Assembly: GCA_934370915.1 (NCBI GenBank)
Contig: CAKRNI010000023.1
Span: 1-19,438, forward strand
DNA: 19,438 bases
Origin: an uncultured Lachnospiraceae bacterium
GTDB taxonomy: Bacteria; Bacillota; Clostridia; Lachnospirales; Lachnospiraceae
Reading direction: 5' to 3'
This document shows positions 6,500 to 17,141 of this stretch, piece by piece; position 1 is the stretch's first letter; each line of letters begins with the position of its first letter. Under the pieces are notes generated by a model. That model did no database searches. It was not told where the DNA came from and was given only the letters and a program-made list of their open reading frames with translations. Both the position numbers and the translations under genes were made by a program.

Positions 6500-7849
6500 A
6501 TGAAGAAAAATTACGAGATGGACATGTGCAGCGGCCCAATCCTCGGAAAACTGCTCACCTTTACGATTCCGCTGATCTTTTCTGGAATCCTGCAGCTTCT
6601 GTTCAACGCCGCGGACGTGATCGTTGTGGGACGCTTCGCGGGCAGCCAGTCTCTGGCGGCGGTGGGTTCCACAACGGCGCTGATTAACCTGATGATCAAT
6701 ATCTTTATCGGACTGTCCGTGGGTGTCAATGTCATCGTGGCGAGATATTACGGAGCGAAGCGGGAAAAAGACGTGCAGGATACGATCCATACGGCCATGG
6801 CGCTCAGTATCGTCAGCGGTCTTTTCCTGATCATTGTGGGCCAGCTTCTCTCAAGACCGATGCTGGAACTCATGGGAACCCCGGACGATGTGATCGATAA
6901 ATCTACGATCTACATGCGGATCATCTTTATCGGCATGCCTGCGAATATGATCTACAACTTCGGAAGTGCGATCCTTCGCGCGGTGGGAGACACGAAACGC
7001 CCGCTGTATTTCCTTACGGCGGCGGGCGTGATCAATGTGGTTTTAAACCTCTTCTTCGTGATCATGTTCCGGATGGATGTGGCGGGAGTTGCCCTGGCGA
7101 CAGCGATCTCCCAGGCAATCTCAGCGTTCCTGGTGATCCTCTGTCTGATGGAGAGCGAGGGTGGCCTGAAGCTTCATTTAAAAAATCTGAAGATCCACCG
7201 CTCGAAATTCCGCCAGATCATACAGGTAGGCCTTCCGGCGGGGATGCAGGGCGCAGTATTCTCTATTTCCAACGTTCTGATCCAGTCCTCTGTAAACTCC
7301 TTTGGCTCTGTCGCGATGGCGGGAAATACGACTTCCCAGAATATTGAGGGATTCATCTATAACGCCATGAATGCGGTCTACCAGGCAAACTTAAGCTTCA
7401 CGAGCCAGAACTTCGGCGGCAAAAAGTATTCGAGGATCAACCGGATCATGTTTACCTGTCTTGGCGTTGTGACGGCAGTGGGACTCGGAATGGGAATCCC
7501 GGCATATCTGGGCGGACACGCCCTGATCCGGATCTATTCCTCAGACCCGGAGGTCATGGTATATGGAATGAGAAGACTTGTGGTCTTTGGAACGACATAT
7601 TTTCTCTGTGGAATCATGGATACGATGGTGGGCAGCATCCGCGGTCTTGGATACTCCGTCATGCCGATGTGCGTCTCCCTTTTGGGAGCGTGTGGACTCC
7701 GGATCGTCTGGATCTTTACCGTGTTTCAGGTATACCATAATCTGACGGTATTATACTTATCCTATCCGTTTACCTGGATCGTCACGGCGACGGCCCATAT
7801 GATCTGCTTCTATATCGTCAGGAGAAAACTTCCGAGGGAAGATGCGTGA
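6500..7849 (+). CDS. MATE family efflux transporter
   Basis: The 449-residue polytopic protein has hydrophobic segments throughout and the length of the 12-helix MATE (NorM/DinF-like) family, which exports cationic drugs or metabolites in exchange for Na+ or H+. Family marks are GPILGKLLTFTIPLI (12-26), NAADVIVVGRFAG (36-48), VGVNVIVARYYGAKR (74-88) and AILRAVGDTKRPLY (157-170), with the second-half equivalent SIRGLGYSVMP. The ATG at 6500 follows AAGGAG. It is the first gene behind a strong promoter and structured leader, and lies 57 bases before a heterodimeric ABC exporter, which suggests a joint role in xenobiotic or metabolite export. The substrate cannot be inferred. Confidence 0.93.
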   Translation: MKKNYEMDMCSGPILGKLLTFTIPLIFSGILQLLFNAADVIVVGRFAGSQSLAAVGSTTALINLMINIFIGLSVGVNVIVARYYGAKREKDVQDTIHTAMALSIVSGLFLIIVGQLLSRPMLELMGTPDDVIDKSTIYMRIIFIGMPANMIYNFGSAILRAVGDTKRPLYFLTAAGVINVVLNLFFVIMFRMDVAGVALATAISQAISAFLVILCLMESEGGLKLHLKNLKIHRSKFRQIIQVGLPAGMQGAVFSISNVLIQSSVNSFGSVAMAGNTTSQNIEGFIYNAMNAVYQANLSFTSQNFGGKKYSRINRIMFTCLGVVTAVGLGMGIPAYLGGHALIRIYSSDPEVMVYGMRRLVVFGTTYFLCGIMDTMVGSIRGLGYSVMPMCVSLLGACGLRIVWIFTVFQVYHNLTVLYLSYPFTWIVTATAHMICFYIVRRKLPREDA

Positions 7850-7906
7850 TAAACAGCACCGGAAGAATCCAACAAGGCAGATCTGATCAGAAAGGAAACA
7901 ACAGAA

Positions 7907-9663
7907 TTGAAACGTTACAAAAAATACATCACCCCGTATCTCAGCGCCTTCGTGATCGGTCCGCTGATGATGCTCACTGAGGTGGCGGGAGAGGTCATGC
8001 TCCCGAAATTTATGTCCATGATCATCAACAACGGTGTCGCGAGTCGAAATGTTGCCTATATCGGAAAGATGGGTACACTGATGGTCCTGACCGTCCTTTT
8101 TATGGCGGTGGGCGGAATCCTCGGCGCTTATTTTTCCGCAAAGGCTTCCATTTCCTTCACCAGTGATATGAGAAATGATCTGTTCAAAAAGGTCCAGCAG
8201 TTCTCCTTCGAGAACATTGACGGCTACAGCACCGGCTCCCTCGTCACGAGGCTCACGAACGATGTCCAGCAGGTCCAGAACGTCCTGATGATGGGACTCC
8301 GTATGGCGCTCAGGGCGCCCGGAATGTTCCTCGGTGCCCTGATCATGGCGTTTATGATGAACCGTCAGCTTGCGGTCATCATTCTCATCGTGATCCCACT
8401 TCTTCTCGCGGCGATTATTCTGATCTTAAAGACCGCATTCCCGCGCTTTGGGGAGATGCAGAGGAAACTGGACCGTTTGAATTCCGGGATCCAGGAATCC
8501 CTGACGAATGTCCGCGTGGTCAAATCCTTTGTCCGGGAGGATCATGAGATCGAAAAATTCAGCAGACTGAACTGCGACTTAAAGGAGAGCAGTCTCCGGG
8601 CCCTGCGGATCGTGATCACTACGATGCCGGTGATGATGTTCGCCATGAACGTGACGACACTGGCTGTCGTCTGGTACGGCGGAAATATCATCATTGCCGG
8701 AAATATGCCGGTGGGAGATCTCACTGCGTTTACGACGTATATCGTGCAGATCCTGATGTCCCTCATGATGCTTTCCATGGTATTCTTACAGAGCTCCCGC
8801 GCCAGCGCGTCCATGAAGCGGATCAATGAGATCTTCGACACGGAGATCAACTTGAATGATGACAACGCGAAAAATAAGGATAAAAAAGTCACGGAAGGCC
8901 GCGTGGAGTTTAAGAATGTAAGCTTTGGCTACAGCGGAGAGAACGGAAGAAGGGACCTCGTTCTGGAAGGAATCTCCTTTACGGCAGAGCCGGGACAGAC
9001 CATCGGGATCATCGGCTCCACGGGAAGCGGAAAGACCTCCCTTGTGCAACTGATCCCGAGACTCTATGACGTGACCGGAGGCGAAGTCCTTGTCGATGGC
9101 GTGAACGTCAAAGAGTACTCTTTAAAACACCTGCGGGAGGGCGTCGGCATGGTCCTCCAGAAAAATATCCTCTTCTCTGGAACAATCGAGGAAAATCTCC
9201 GATGGGGAAATGAGGACGCGCCGATGGAGGATGTGATTCGGTTCTCGGAGAGCGCCCAGGCAGATCCCTTCGTTAAGACCTTCAAAAACGGGTACGACAC
9301 CGAGATGGGGCAGGGCGGCGTCAACGTCTCCGGCGGTCAGAAACAGCGTCTCTGTATTGCGAGAGCACTCTTAAAGCGCCCGAAGATCCTGATCCTGGAT
9401 GATTCCACCAGCGCTGTTGACACGGCGACGGAGGCAAGGATCCGTGAGAGTCTCTATCATGATCTCAAGGATACCACAAAGATCATCATTGCCCAGAGGA
9501 TCTCTTCCGTTCAGGAGGCGGATCAGATTCTGGTACTGGAGGACGGAAAGATCATCGGTCACGGAACCCATGAAGAGCTTTTAAAGACCTGTGAGGCATA
9601 CAGCGAGATCTATACGACCCAGATCGGAAATCAGTCCATCGGGGCAGGAGAGGAGGCGGCAGT

Positions 9664-9667
<4 letters not shown>
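7907..9667 (+). CDS. ABC exporter half-transporter, degenerate ATPase-site subunit
   Basis: The 586-residue half-transporter has a type IV exporter transmembrane domain (about 1-310) and one nucleotide-binding domain: Walker A GSTGSGKTS (370-378), Q-loop Q418, signature VSGGQ (474-478) and Walker B ILILDD (494-499). The catalytic glutamate after Walker B is Asp (D499) and the switch histidine is Gln (Q530 in IIAQRIS). This is the pattern of the degenerate-site subunit of heterodimeric exporters such as TM287/288, LmrCD and BmrCD. The start is TTG at 7907, with AAAGGA upstream; no in-frame ATG exists between the previous in-frame stop and this codon. Its stop overlaps the next gene's ATG (ATGA), so the partner is translationally coupled. 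Multidrug export is the usual inference; the substrate is unknown. Confidence 0.93.
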
Positions 9668-11544
<1,877 letters not shown>

Positions 11545-11564
11545 TAAAAACTAACAGAAAATGG

Positions 11565-11604
11565 AAAAAGGTGGACAGGATCGTGGTTCCTGCCCACTTT
11601 TTTT
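11565..11604 (+). terminator. Rho-independent terminator of the exporter operon
   Basis: GTGGACAGGA pairs with TCCTGCCCAC (one A-C mismatch) around a seven-base loop. An A run precedes it and seven T follow. Confidence 0.88.
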
Positions 11605-11684
11605 GTTGAAAACTTCATTTTCTTAAGTGGTTTCCCGCCTTATTTTTGTTTTTTTTTTGATACAAACGCCGAAAACGGCCATTT

Positions 11685-11702
11685 CCGTTAAAAAGTTAAC
11701 CG
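11685..11702. promoter_or_regulatory. Candidate Rex (NADH-sensing repressor) operator upstream of rnf
   Basis: The sequence contains GTTAA-AAAG-TTAAC, an inverted repeat with a four-base spacer. It matches all ten inner positions of the clostridial Rex pattern TTGTTAANNNNTTAACAA; the outer two bases on each side differ (CC and CG). It ends eight bases before the -35 box of the rnf promoter. Rex senses the NADH/NAD+ ratio, and Rnf produces NADH, so the role would fit. The position upstream of -35 is less typical for a repressor site. A weaker inverted repeat, AACGG/CCGTT (11674-11689), overlaps it. Confidence 0.4.
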
Positions 11703-11710
11703 ATTTCCAA

Positions 11711-11739
11711 TTGTAGAAAAATTCCAAATATGCTATACT
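11711..11739 (+). promoter_or_regulatory. Promoter of the rnfCDGEAB operon
   Basis: TTGTAG (11711-11716) and TATACT (11734-11739) are 17 bases apart, with a TGC extension before the -10. The leader to the rnfC ATG is about 41 bases. The remaining upstream gap (11605-11684) is T-rich, with an uninterrupted T run near 11650-11659, and shows no other feature. Confidence 0.72.
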
Positions 11740-11786
11740 ACGGGGTGATGGGTACTATGAAATTTTATAGAAAGAAGGTTTGTTAA

Positions 11787-13115
11787 ATGGGTCTGAGCAC
11801 ATTTATAGGCGGCGTTCATCCTTATGAGGGAAAAGAACTGTCCGCAGATAAGCCGATTCAGGTGATCCAGCCGAAGGGTGAGCTGGTGTATCCTCTCTCC
11901 CAGCATATCGGTGCTCCGGCGAAACCGCTTGTTGCCAAGGGTGACAAGGTCCTGGTTGGCCAGAAGATCGCTGAAGCAGGCGGCTTCATTTCCGCAAATG
12001 TTATCTGTTCCGTATCCGGTACAGTAAAGGGAATCGAACCGCGTCTGGTTGCGAACGGAGCAATCGTACAGTCCATTATCGTTGAGAACGATAACGAGTA
12101 CACAGCAATCGAAGGTTTTGGCGAAAAACGCGATTACACAAAACTTTCCAAGGAAGAGATCCGGAATATCGTAAAAGAAGCCGGTATCGTAGGCCTCGGC
12201 GGCGCAGGTTTCCCGACCAACGTAAAACTTGCACCGAAGGATGACAATGCGATCGATCACATTATCGTAAACGCGGCCGAGTGTGAGCCGTATCTTACAA
12301 GTGACTATCGCCTGATGATGGAGCAGCCGGAAAGACTGATCGGCGGTATCAAAGTCATGTTAAGCATGTTCCCGAACGCGAAAGGCGTGATCGGAATCGA
12401 GGAGAACAAACCGGAGGCGATCAAGCTTCTGGAGGGTCTCGTAAAGGACGAGCCAAAGATCACGGTATGTCCGTTAAAGACAAAGTATCCGCAGGGCGGT
12501 GAGCGTTTCCTGATCTATGCGGTTACAGGCGGACGCGAGATCAACTCCACGATGCTTCCGGCGGATGCAGGATGTATCGTAGATAACGTAGATACCGTTA
12601 TCTCCATTTACAATGCAGTCTGTGAGAGCACACCGTTAATTCGTAAGATCATTACCGTTACCGGTGATGCGGTTAAGAATCCGCAGAACTTCCAGGTTCC
12701 GCTCGGTATGTGCTATCGCGAGATCCTCGAGGCTGCAGGTGGATTTAAGGAAGAGCCGGAAAAGATGATCTCCGGTGGTCCGATGATGGGACAGGCATTA
12801 TTCTCTCTGGATATTCCGGTTATGAAGAACTCCTCTGCCCTGACCTGCTTCACAAAAGATCAGGTTGCAGCAAATCCGGAATCTCCGTGTATTCGCTGTG
12901 GACGCTGTATCGAGGTATGTCCAGGTCATGTTGTTCCGCAGATGATGATGGCGGCAGCAGAAAGAAATGATCTTGCCCTGTTCGAAAAATTAAATGGTAT
13001 GGAGTGCTGCGAATGCGGCTCCTGTACTTTCATCTGCCCTGCACACAGACCGCTGACACAGGCATTCAAAGAGATGCGTAAAGCTGTCATGGCAGCCAGA
13101 AGAAAGAAAGCGTAG
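11787..13115 (+). CDS. rnfC: Rnf complex subunit RnfC (NADH/FMN and two 4Fe-4S clusters)
   Basis: RnfC is the peripheral cytoplasmic subunit of ferredoxin:NAD+ oxidoreductase that binds FMN and NAD(H) and passes electrons through two iron-sulfur clusters. The 442-residue protein has an N-terminal barrel-sandwich domain (about 30-100), the nucleotide-binding GLGGAGFPTNVKL (136-148), NAAECEPYL (162-170) and KYPQGGE (233-239). Two ferredoxin motifs follow: C368-C371-C374-C378 and C408-C410-C413-C417 (with an adjacent C407). It lacks the long Ala/Lys-rich tail found on RnfC of gammaproteobacteria and ends in a short basic MRKAVMAARRKKA. The ATG at 11787 follows AAAGAAGG. It is the first gene of the operon in the order CDGEAB, as in Acetobacterium and other Clostridia. 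Confidence 0.96.
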   Translation: MGLSTFIGGVHPYEGKELSADKPIQVIQPKGELVYPLSQHIGAPAKPLVAKGDKVLVGQKIAEAGGFISANVICSVSGTVKGIEPRLVANGAIVQSIIVENDNEYTAIEGFGEKRDYTKLSKEEIRNIVKEAGIVGLGGAGFPTNVKLAPKDDNAIDHIIVNAAECEPYLTSDYRLMMEQPERLIGGIKVMLSMFPNAKGVIGIEENKPEAIKLLEGLVKDEPKITVCPLKTKYPQGGERFLIYAVTGGREINSTMLPADAGCIVDNVDTVISIYNAVCESTPLIRKIITVTGDAVKNPQNFQVPLGMCYREILEAAGGFKEEPEKMISGGPMMGQALFSLDIPVMKNSSALTCFTKDQVAANPESPCIRCGRCIEVCPGHVVPQMMMAAAERNDLALFEKLNGMECCECGSCTFICPAHRPLTQAFKEMRKAVMAARRKKA

Positions 13116-13127
13116 GAGGTGTGACAA

Positions 13128-14072
13128 ATGAGTAAATTATTAAACGTATCATCATCCCCTCACGTACGCTGCGGTGTTTCCACAAAGAACTTAATGTACG
13201 ATGTGGCGATCGCAATGCTTCCGGCTACGATCTGGGGCGTGATGCAGTTCGGTATCTATTCCCTTATCGTTGTTGTTGCAACGGTTCTTTCCTGTGTACT
13301 CAGTGAGTACCTTTTTGAGACACTGATGCACAAGCCGATTACCATCAGTGACGGCAGTGCCCTTGTCACAGGTATGATTTTAGGCTTAAATATGCCGCCG
13401 GCAATTCCGTTATGGATGCCGATCCTTGGCGGTGTATTCGCGATCATCGTCGTAAAACAGCTTTACGGCGGACTTGGTCAGAACTGGATGAACCCGGCTC
13501 TGGCAGCAAGATGCTTTATGCTGATCTCCTTTGCACAGGCTATGACAAAGTTCACAGACCCGGTAACAGACGCAGTTGCGAGCGCAACTCCTCTTGCAGC
13601 AATCAAAGCCGGTGATACATATGATCTTGCAGCTATGTTTATCGGTAAGATCCCGGGAACCATCGGTGAGGTTTCCGTAATTGCCCTCCTGATCGGTGCA
13701 GCTTACCTGCTCGTTAAGAAAGTAATTACGATCCGCATCCCGGCAGCATACATCCTTTCCTTCGCAGTATTCGCATTTATCTTCGGCCAGCACAATATTA
13801 ACTACGTGCTCGCAGAGGTTTGCGGCGGCGGACTGATCTTCGGTGCATTCTTCATGGCTACCGACTATGTAACAAGCCCGATCACTGCAAAAGGACAGAT
13901 CGTATTCGGTATCTGCCTTGGTATTTTAACAGGACTGTTCCGTATCTTCGGAAGCGGTGCAGAGGGCGTTTCTTACGCGATCATCTTCTGCAACATGCTT
14001 GTTCCGTTGATTGAGAAGGTAACTCTCCCGACAGCATTCGGAAAAGGGGGTAAGAAAAATGGCAGCAAGTAA
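13128..14072 (+). CDS. rnfD: Rnf complex membrane subunit RnfD (covalent FMN)
   Basis: The 314-residue integral membrane protein is homologous to NqrB and carries a covalently bound FMN in the ion-pumping electron path. The expected flavin attachment motif is seen as SATPL (152-156), with T154 the likely phosphoester-linked threonine. Other family sequences are SDGSALVTGMILGLNMPP (74-91), QNWMNPALAARCF (118-130) and MATDYVTSPIT (243-253). The ATG follows GGAGGTG twelve bases after the rnfC stop. The last 14 bases overlap rnfG, indicating coupled translation. Confidence 0.96.
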   Translation: MSKLLNVSSSPHVRCGVSTKNLMYDVAIAMLPATIWGVMQFGIYSLIVVVATVLSCVLSEYLFETLMHKPITISDGSALVTGMILGLNMPPAIPLWMPILGGVFAIIVVKQLYGGLGQNWMNPALAARCFMLISFAQAMTKFTDPVTDAVASATPLAAIKAGDTYDLAAMFIGKIPGTIGEVSVIALLIGAAYLLVKKVITIRIPAAYILSFAVFAFIFGQHNINYVLAEVCGGGLIFGAFFMATDYVTSPITAKGQIVFGICLGILTGLFRIFGSGAEGVSYAIIFCNMLVPLIEKVTLPTAFGKGGKKNGSK

Positions 14073-14676
14073 GTCTGGATTTATGAAAGATGCCCTGATC
14101 CTTTTTGCGATCACCCTGGTTTCCGGTTTATGTCTCGGTGTTGTCTATGATGTGACAAAAGCTCCGATCGAGGCGGCTACCATCGCAGCCAACAACGCAA
14201 CCTACAAACAGGTCCTTCCGGAGGCAGAGAGCTTCGATGACGTGGAAGGTTCTACAGAAAAGATCGCTGAGACAGCAGACGAGATCGCAAACCTCGGCTT
14301 CGGCGGCGTTGCAATCGAGTCCGTTCTCGAGGCAAAGGACGCAAGCGGAGCAGTCGTAGGACATGTGATCAACTCCCTGTCTAACGACTCCTACGGCGGA
14401 GCTGTCAAGCTCTCCATCGGCTTTGATGCAGACGGCACCATCACAGGTGTTGGTATCCGTGAGACAAGCGATACTCCTGGCCTTGGCTTAAAGGCGAAAG
14501 ATGATGACTACAGAAATCAGTACGTTGGCAAGAACTGCGAGAGCTTAAGCGTAACAAAATCCGGTTCTGCGTCCGACACCGAGATCAATGCCATCAGCGG
14601 TGCCACCATCACATCAAACGCTACAACAAACGCAGTCAATGCAGCTTTATACTATCTGCATAACTGCTTAAACTAG
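14059..14676 (+). CDS. rnfG: Rnf complex subunit RnfG (covalent FMN, extracytoplasmic)
   Basis: The 205-residue protein is anchored by one N-terminal helix (about 11-30), with the rest outside the membrane, as in NqrC/RnfG. The flavin attachment motif SGATIT is at 180-185 and T183 is the expected FMN-linked threonine. DTPGLGLKAKDDDY (138-151) is the conserved FMN_bind region. The ATG at 14059 follows AAAAGGGGG and lies inside the end of rnfD. The family moves electrons between RnfD and the membrane iron-sulfur subunits. Confidence 0.95.
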   Translation: MAASKSGFMKDALILFAITLVSGLCLGVVYDVTKAPIEAATIAANNATYKQVLPEAESFDDVEGSTEKIAETADEIANLGFGGVAIESVLEAKDASGAVVGHVINSLSNDSYGGAVKLSIGFDADGTITGVGIRETSDTPGLGLKAKDDDYRNQYVGKNCESLSVTKSGSASDTEINAISGATITSNATTNAVNAALYYLHNCLN

Positions 14677-14689
14677 GAGGTGGGCATTC

Positions 14690-15523
14690 ATGAATAAATG
14701 CGTAGAACGTTTATATAACGGTATTATCAAGGAAAACCCAACCTTCATCCTGATGTTAGGTATGTGTCCGACTCTTGCGACGACAACATCCGCCATCAAC
14801 GGTCTCGGCATGGGACTTTCCACAACAGCCGTACTGATGTTTTCCAACCTGCTGATCTCCGCACTGCGTAAGATCATTCCGGACAGAGTCCGTATTCCGG
14901 CCTTCATCGTAGTCGTAGCCAGCCTGGTTACAGTCGTACAGCTCTTAATGCAGGGCTACGTTCCGTCCCTGTATGCATCTTTGGGTATTTATATCCCGCT
15001 TATCGTTGTTAACTGTATCATCCTTGGCCGTGCAGAGGCATATGCCTGCAAGAACGGTCCGGTTGAATCTTTCTTCGATGGTCTTGGTATGGGACTTGGT
15101 TTCTCTCTTTCCCTTACCGTCATCGGTATGTGCCGTGAGTTCTTCGGTGCAGGTGCGATCTTCGGACACACCATCATTCCGGAAGCTTACCACATTTCCA
15201 TCATCATCCTTGCACCGGGTGCTCTGTTCACTCTGGCTATGCTTTCCGCGATCCAGAACAAGCTCCGTCTTCCATGCGCGACCAACGGTGACGCACCGAA
15301 GTCTGACCTTGTATGCGGCGGTAACTGCGCAAGCTGTGCAGGCTGTGTCAGCATGACAAACCATGCTGCTCTTGCTGAGAAGAAGGCAGAGGAGGCAGCA
15401 GCCGCAGCGGCAGCAAAGAAGGCAGCAGCAGAGAAGGCTCTCGCAGCTAAGAAGGCAGCTGAGGCTGCAAAAGCGGCAGAGGCAGCTAAGACTGAAGCAG
15501 CAGACGCCGGCAAAGAAAATTAA
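14690..15523 (+). CDS. rnfE: Rnf complex membrane subunit RnfE with Cys-rich and Ala/Lys-rich C-terminal extension
   Basis: RnfE pairs with RnfA in the membrane, and together they hold an iron-sulfur cluster. The core (about 1-195) has LGMCPTLATTT (24-33) with C26, and VVNCIILGRAEAYACKNGPVES (107-126) with C109, the expected cluster ligands. Usual RnfE proteins are about 200-230 residues; this one is 277. Beyond the last helix come C196 and a C209-C213-C216-C219 cluster (CGGNCASCAGC), then residues 230-277, an almost pure Ala/Lys/Glu helix with repeats such as KKAAEAAKAAEAAK. That tail recalls the one on RnfC in gammaproteobacteria, here on a different subunit. The extra cysteines could bind another cluster or a metal; this is inference. 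The start ATG follows AGGAGG thirteen bases after rnfG. Confidence 0.94.
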   Translation: MNKCVERLYNGIIKENPTFILMLGMCPTLATTTSAINGLGMGLSTTAVLMFSNLLISALRKIIPDRVRIPAFIVVVASLVTVVQLLMQGYVPSLYASLGIYIPLIVVNCIILGRAEAYACKNGPVESFFDGLGMGLGFSLSLTVIGMCREFFGAGAIFGHTIIPEAYHISIIILAPGALFTLAMLSAIQNKLRLPCATNGDAPKSDLVCGGNCASCAGCVSMTNHAALAEKKAEEAAAAAAAKKAAAEKALAAKKAAEAAKAAEAAKTEAADAGKEN

Positions 15524-15538
15524 GGAGGAAATGGAGAA

Positions 15539-16114
15539 ATGAAAGAACTTTTATTGATCGCCATCGGTTCTGCCCTGGTGAATAACGTTGTTTTAAGCCA
15601 GTTCCTCGGTCTTTGCCCGTTCCTTGGTGTATCCAAGAAAACAGAGACAGCAGCTGGTATGGGCGCTGCAGTCGTATTCGTTATTACGATCGCATCCGCC
15701 TGCACAAGCCTTGTTTATGATTTCGTTCTCGTAAAGCTCCATATTGAGTATTTACAGACGATCGTATTTATCCTTGTAATCGCGGCTCTGGTACAGTTCG
15801 TTGAGATGTTCTTAAAGAAGAACATGGTAAGCCTTTATGAGGCCCTCGGCGTATACCTTCCGTTAATTACAACAAACTGTGCGGTTCTCGGTGTTGCACT
15901 GACAAACGTACAGAAGGGCTACAACTTCATTCAGAGTGTCGTAAACGGTATCGGTATTTCCGTTGGATTCCTGATCGCCATCGTCCTGCTTGCAGGTATC
16001 CGTGAGAAGATCGAGCACAATGATGTGCCGCACGCTTTCCAGGGATCCCCGATCGTTCTGATCACAGCAAGCTTAATGTCGATCGCTCTCTTCGGATTTT
16101 CCGGAATGATTTAA
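15539..16114 (+). CDS. rnfA: Rnf complex membrane subunit RnfA
   Basis: The 191-residue polytopic protein is at the family's usual length and is homologous to NqrE. LGLCPFLGVSKK (23-34) with C26 and TTNCAVLGVAL (111-121) with C114 mirror the two cysteine motifs of RnfE, and the pair ligates the intramembrane iron-sulfur cluster. The ATG at 15539 is preceded by TAAGGAGG, where the TAA is the rnfE stop. An out-of-frame ATG at 15531 is not used. Confidence 0.96.
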   Translation: MKELLLIAIGSALVNNVVLSQFLGLCPFLGVSKKTETAAGMGAAVVFVITIASACTSLVYDFVLVKLHIEYLQTIVFILVIAALVQFVEMFLKKNMVSLYEALGVYLPLITTNCAVLGVALTNVQKGYNFIQSVVNGIGISVGFLIAIVLLAGIREKIEHNDVPHAFQGSPIVLITASLMSIALFGFSGMI

Positions 16115-16127
16115 GGAGGAACGAGAG

Positions 16128-16922
16128 ATGAACATGACAGGCATTATCATCGCTGCTGCGGTTGTCGGTATCGTCGGTATCGTCATCGGCGTACTCCTTG
16201 GAATCGCCAGCGAGAAGTTTAAAGTAGAAGTAGATGAGAAGGAAATTCTGGTTCGTGCAGAACTTCCGGGCAACAACTGCGGCGGCTGCGGTTACGCAGG
16301 CTGTGACGCTCTTGCAAAAGCAATTGCAGAGGGCAAGGCAAAGGTTGACCAGTGTCCGGTCGGCGGCGCTCCGGTAGGAGAAAAGATCGCTGCGATCATG
16401 GGCGTTGAGGCTGGTTCCGCTGAGAAGAAGGTTGCATTTGTAAAATGTAAAGGTACCTGCGATAAGGCAACTGTGAAATACAACTACTATGGTATTGACG
16501 ACTGCCACAAGATCGCAGACGCAGTTCCGGGCGGCGGCTCCAAGGGATGTAACTACGGATGTCTCGGTTCCGGAAGCTGTGTAAAGGCATGTCAGTTTGA
16601 CGCGATCCATGTTGTAAACGGTGTTGCCGTTGTCGACAAGGAGAAGTGCGTTGCCTGCGGTAAGTGCGCGGAGGCTTGTCCGCGTCACCTGATCGAGCTT
16701 GTTCCGTACAAGGCAAACCACCTCGTACAGTGCAGCTCCCACGACAAAGGACCGGCTGTCAAGAAGGTCTGCGAGGCAGGCTGTATCGGATGTACACTCT
16801 GCACAAAGCAGTGTGAGTTCGATGCGATCCATATGGATAACAACGTTGCTGTGATCGATTACACAAAGTGTACCGGCTGCGGCAAGTGCGCGGCGAAGTG
16901 CCCGGCACATGTTATTATCTGA
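16128..16922 (+). CDS. rnfB: Rnf complex subunit RnfB (polyferredoxin, ferredoxin entry)
   Basis: RnfB accepts electrons from reduced ferredoxin. The 264-residue protein has one N-terminal membrane helix (about 5-25) and then the 4Fe-4S domain CGGCGYAGC (51-59) with C76. A cysteine-rich segment (C107, C111, C126, C141, C145, C151, C155) and ferredoxin-type motifs C174-C177-C180-C184, C219-C222-C225-C229 and C248-C251-C254-C258 follow. This multi-cluster form is typical of clostridial RnfB. The ATG at 16128 follows AAGGAGG. It is the final gene of the operon, closed by a terminator. Confidence 0.96.
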   Translation: MNMTGIIIAAAVVGIVGIVIGVLLGIASEKFKVEVDEKEILVRAELPGNNCGGCGYAGCDALAKAIAEGKAKVDQCPVGGAPVGEKIAAIMGVEAGSAEKKVAFVKCKGTCDKATVKYNYYGIDDCHKIADAVPGGGSKGCNYGCLGSGSCVKACQFDAIHVVNGVAVVDKEKCVACGKCAEACPRHLIELVPYKANHLVQCSSHDKGPAVKKVCEAGCIGCTLCTKQCEFDAIHMDNNVAVIDYTKCTGCGKCAAKCPAHVII

Positions 16923-16947
16923 TTGGGTAACAACTAGTAGAAAAAAG

Positions 16948-16993
16948 AAAGACCCGCGGAAGATGAGAAAGTCTTCTGGCGGGTCTTTTTTTG
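16948..16993 (+). terminator. Rho-independent terminator of the rnf operon
   Basis: AAAGACCCGC-GAAGA pairs with TCTTC-GCGGGTCTTT, with a small internal bulge and an eight-base loop, followed by seven T. Its last 14 bases, GCGGGTC plus seven T, are identical to the end of the rlmB terminator (4854-4867). Confidence 0.9.
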
Positions 16994-17035
16994 AAGGGAT
17001 TTGAATGATTAGAACAGATGGGAGAAGATTATTTG

Positions 17036-17081
17036 AAAAAAGAGATCCCAGGGAGGTTTCAATATAAAACTCCCTGGGATC
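17036..17081 (-). terminator. Rho-independent terminator of the carbamate kinase gene
   Basis: On the minus strand, a perfect 12-bp stem GATCCCAGGGAG/CTCCCTGGGATC closes a 14-base loop and is followed by TCTTTTTTC. On the plus strand it is also followed by ATATTTTT, so it may work in both directions as a barrier against rnf read-through. Confidence 0.87.
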
Positions 17082-17141
17082 ATATTTTTGTTTGTTCCGG
17101 ATTAAAATCAGATTGACCTGGATCAAATCAGAATGTATTGC

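Noticed and set aside
16062..17126. Minus-strand open frame (354 codons) antisense to rnfB
   Set aside because: It covers rnfB, both terminators and the end of rnfA. The cysteine-rich RnfB codons on the other strand explain it.
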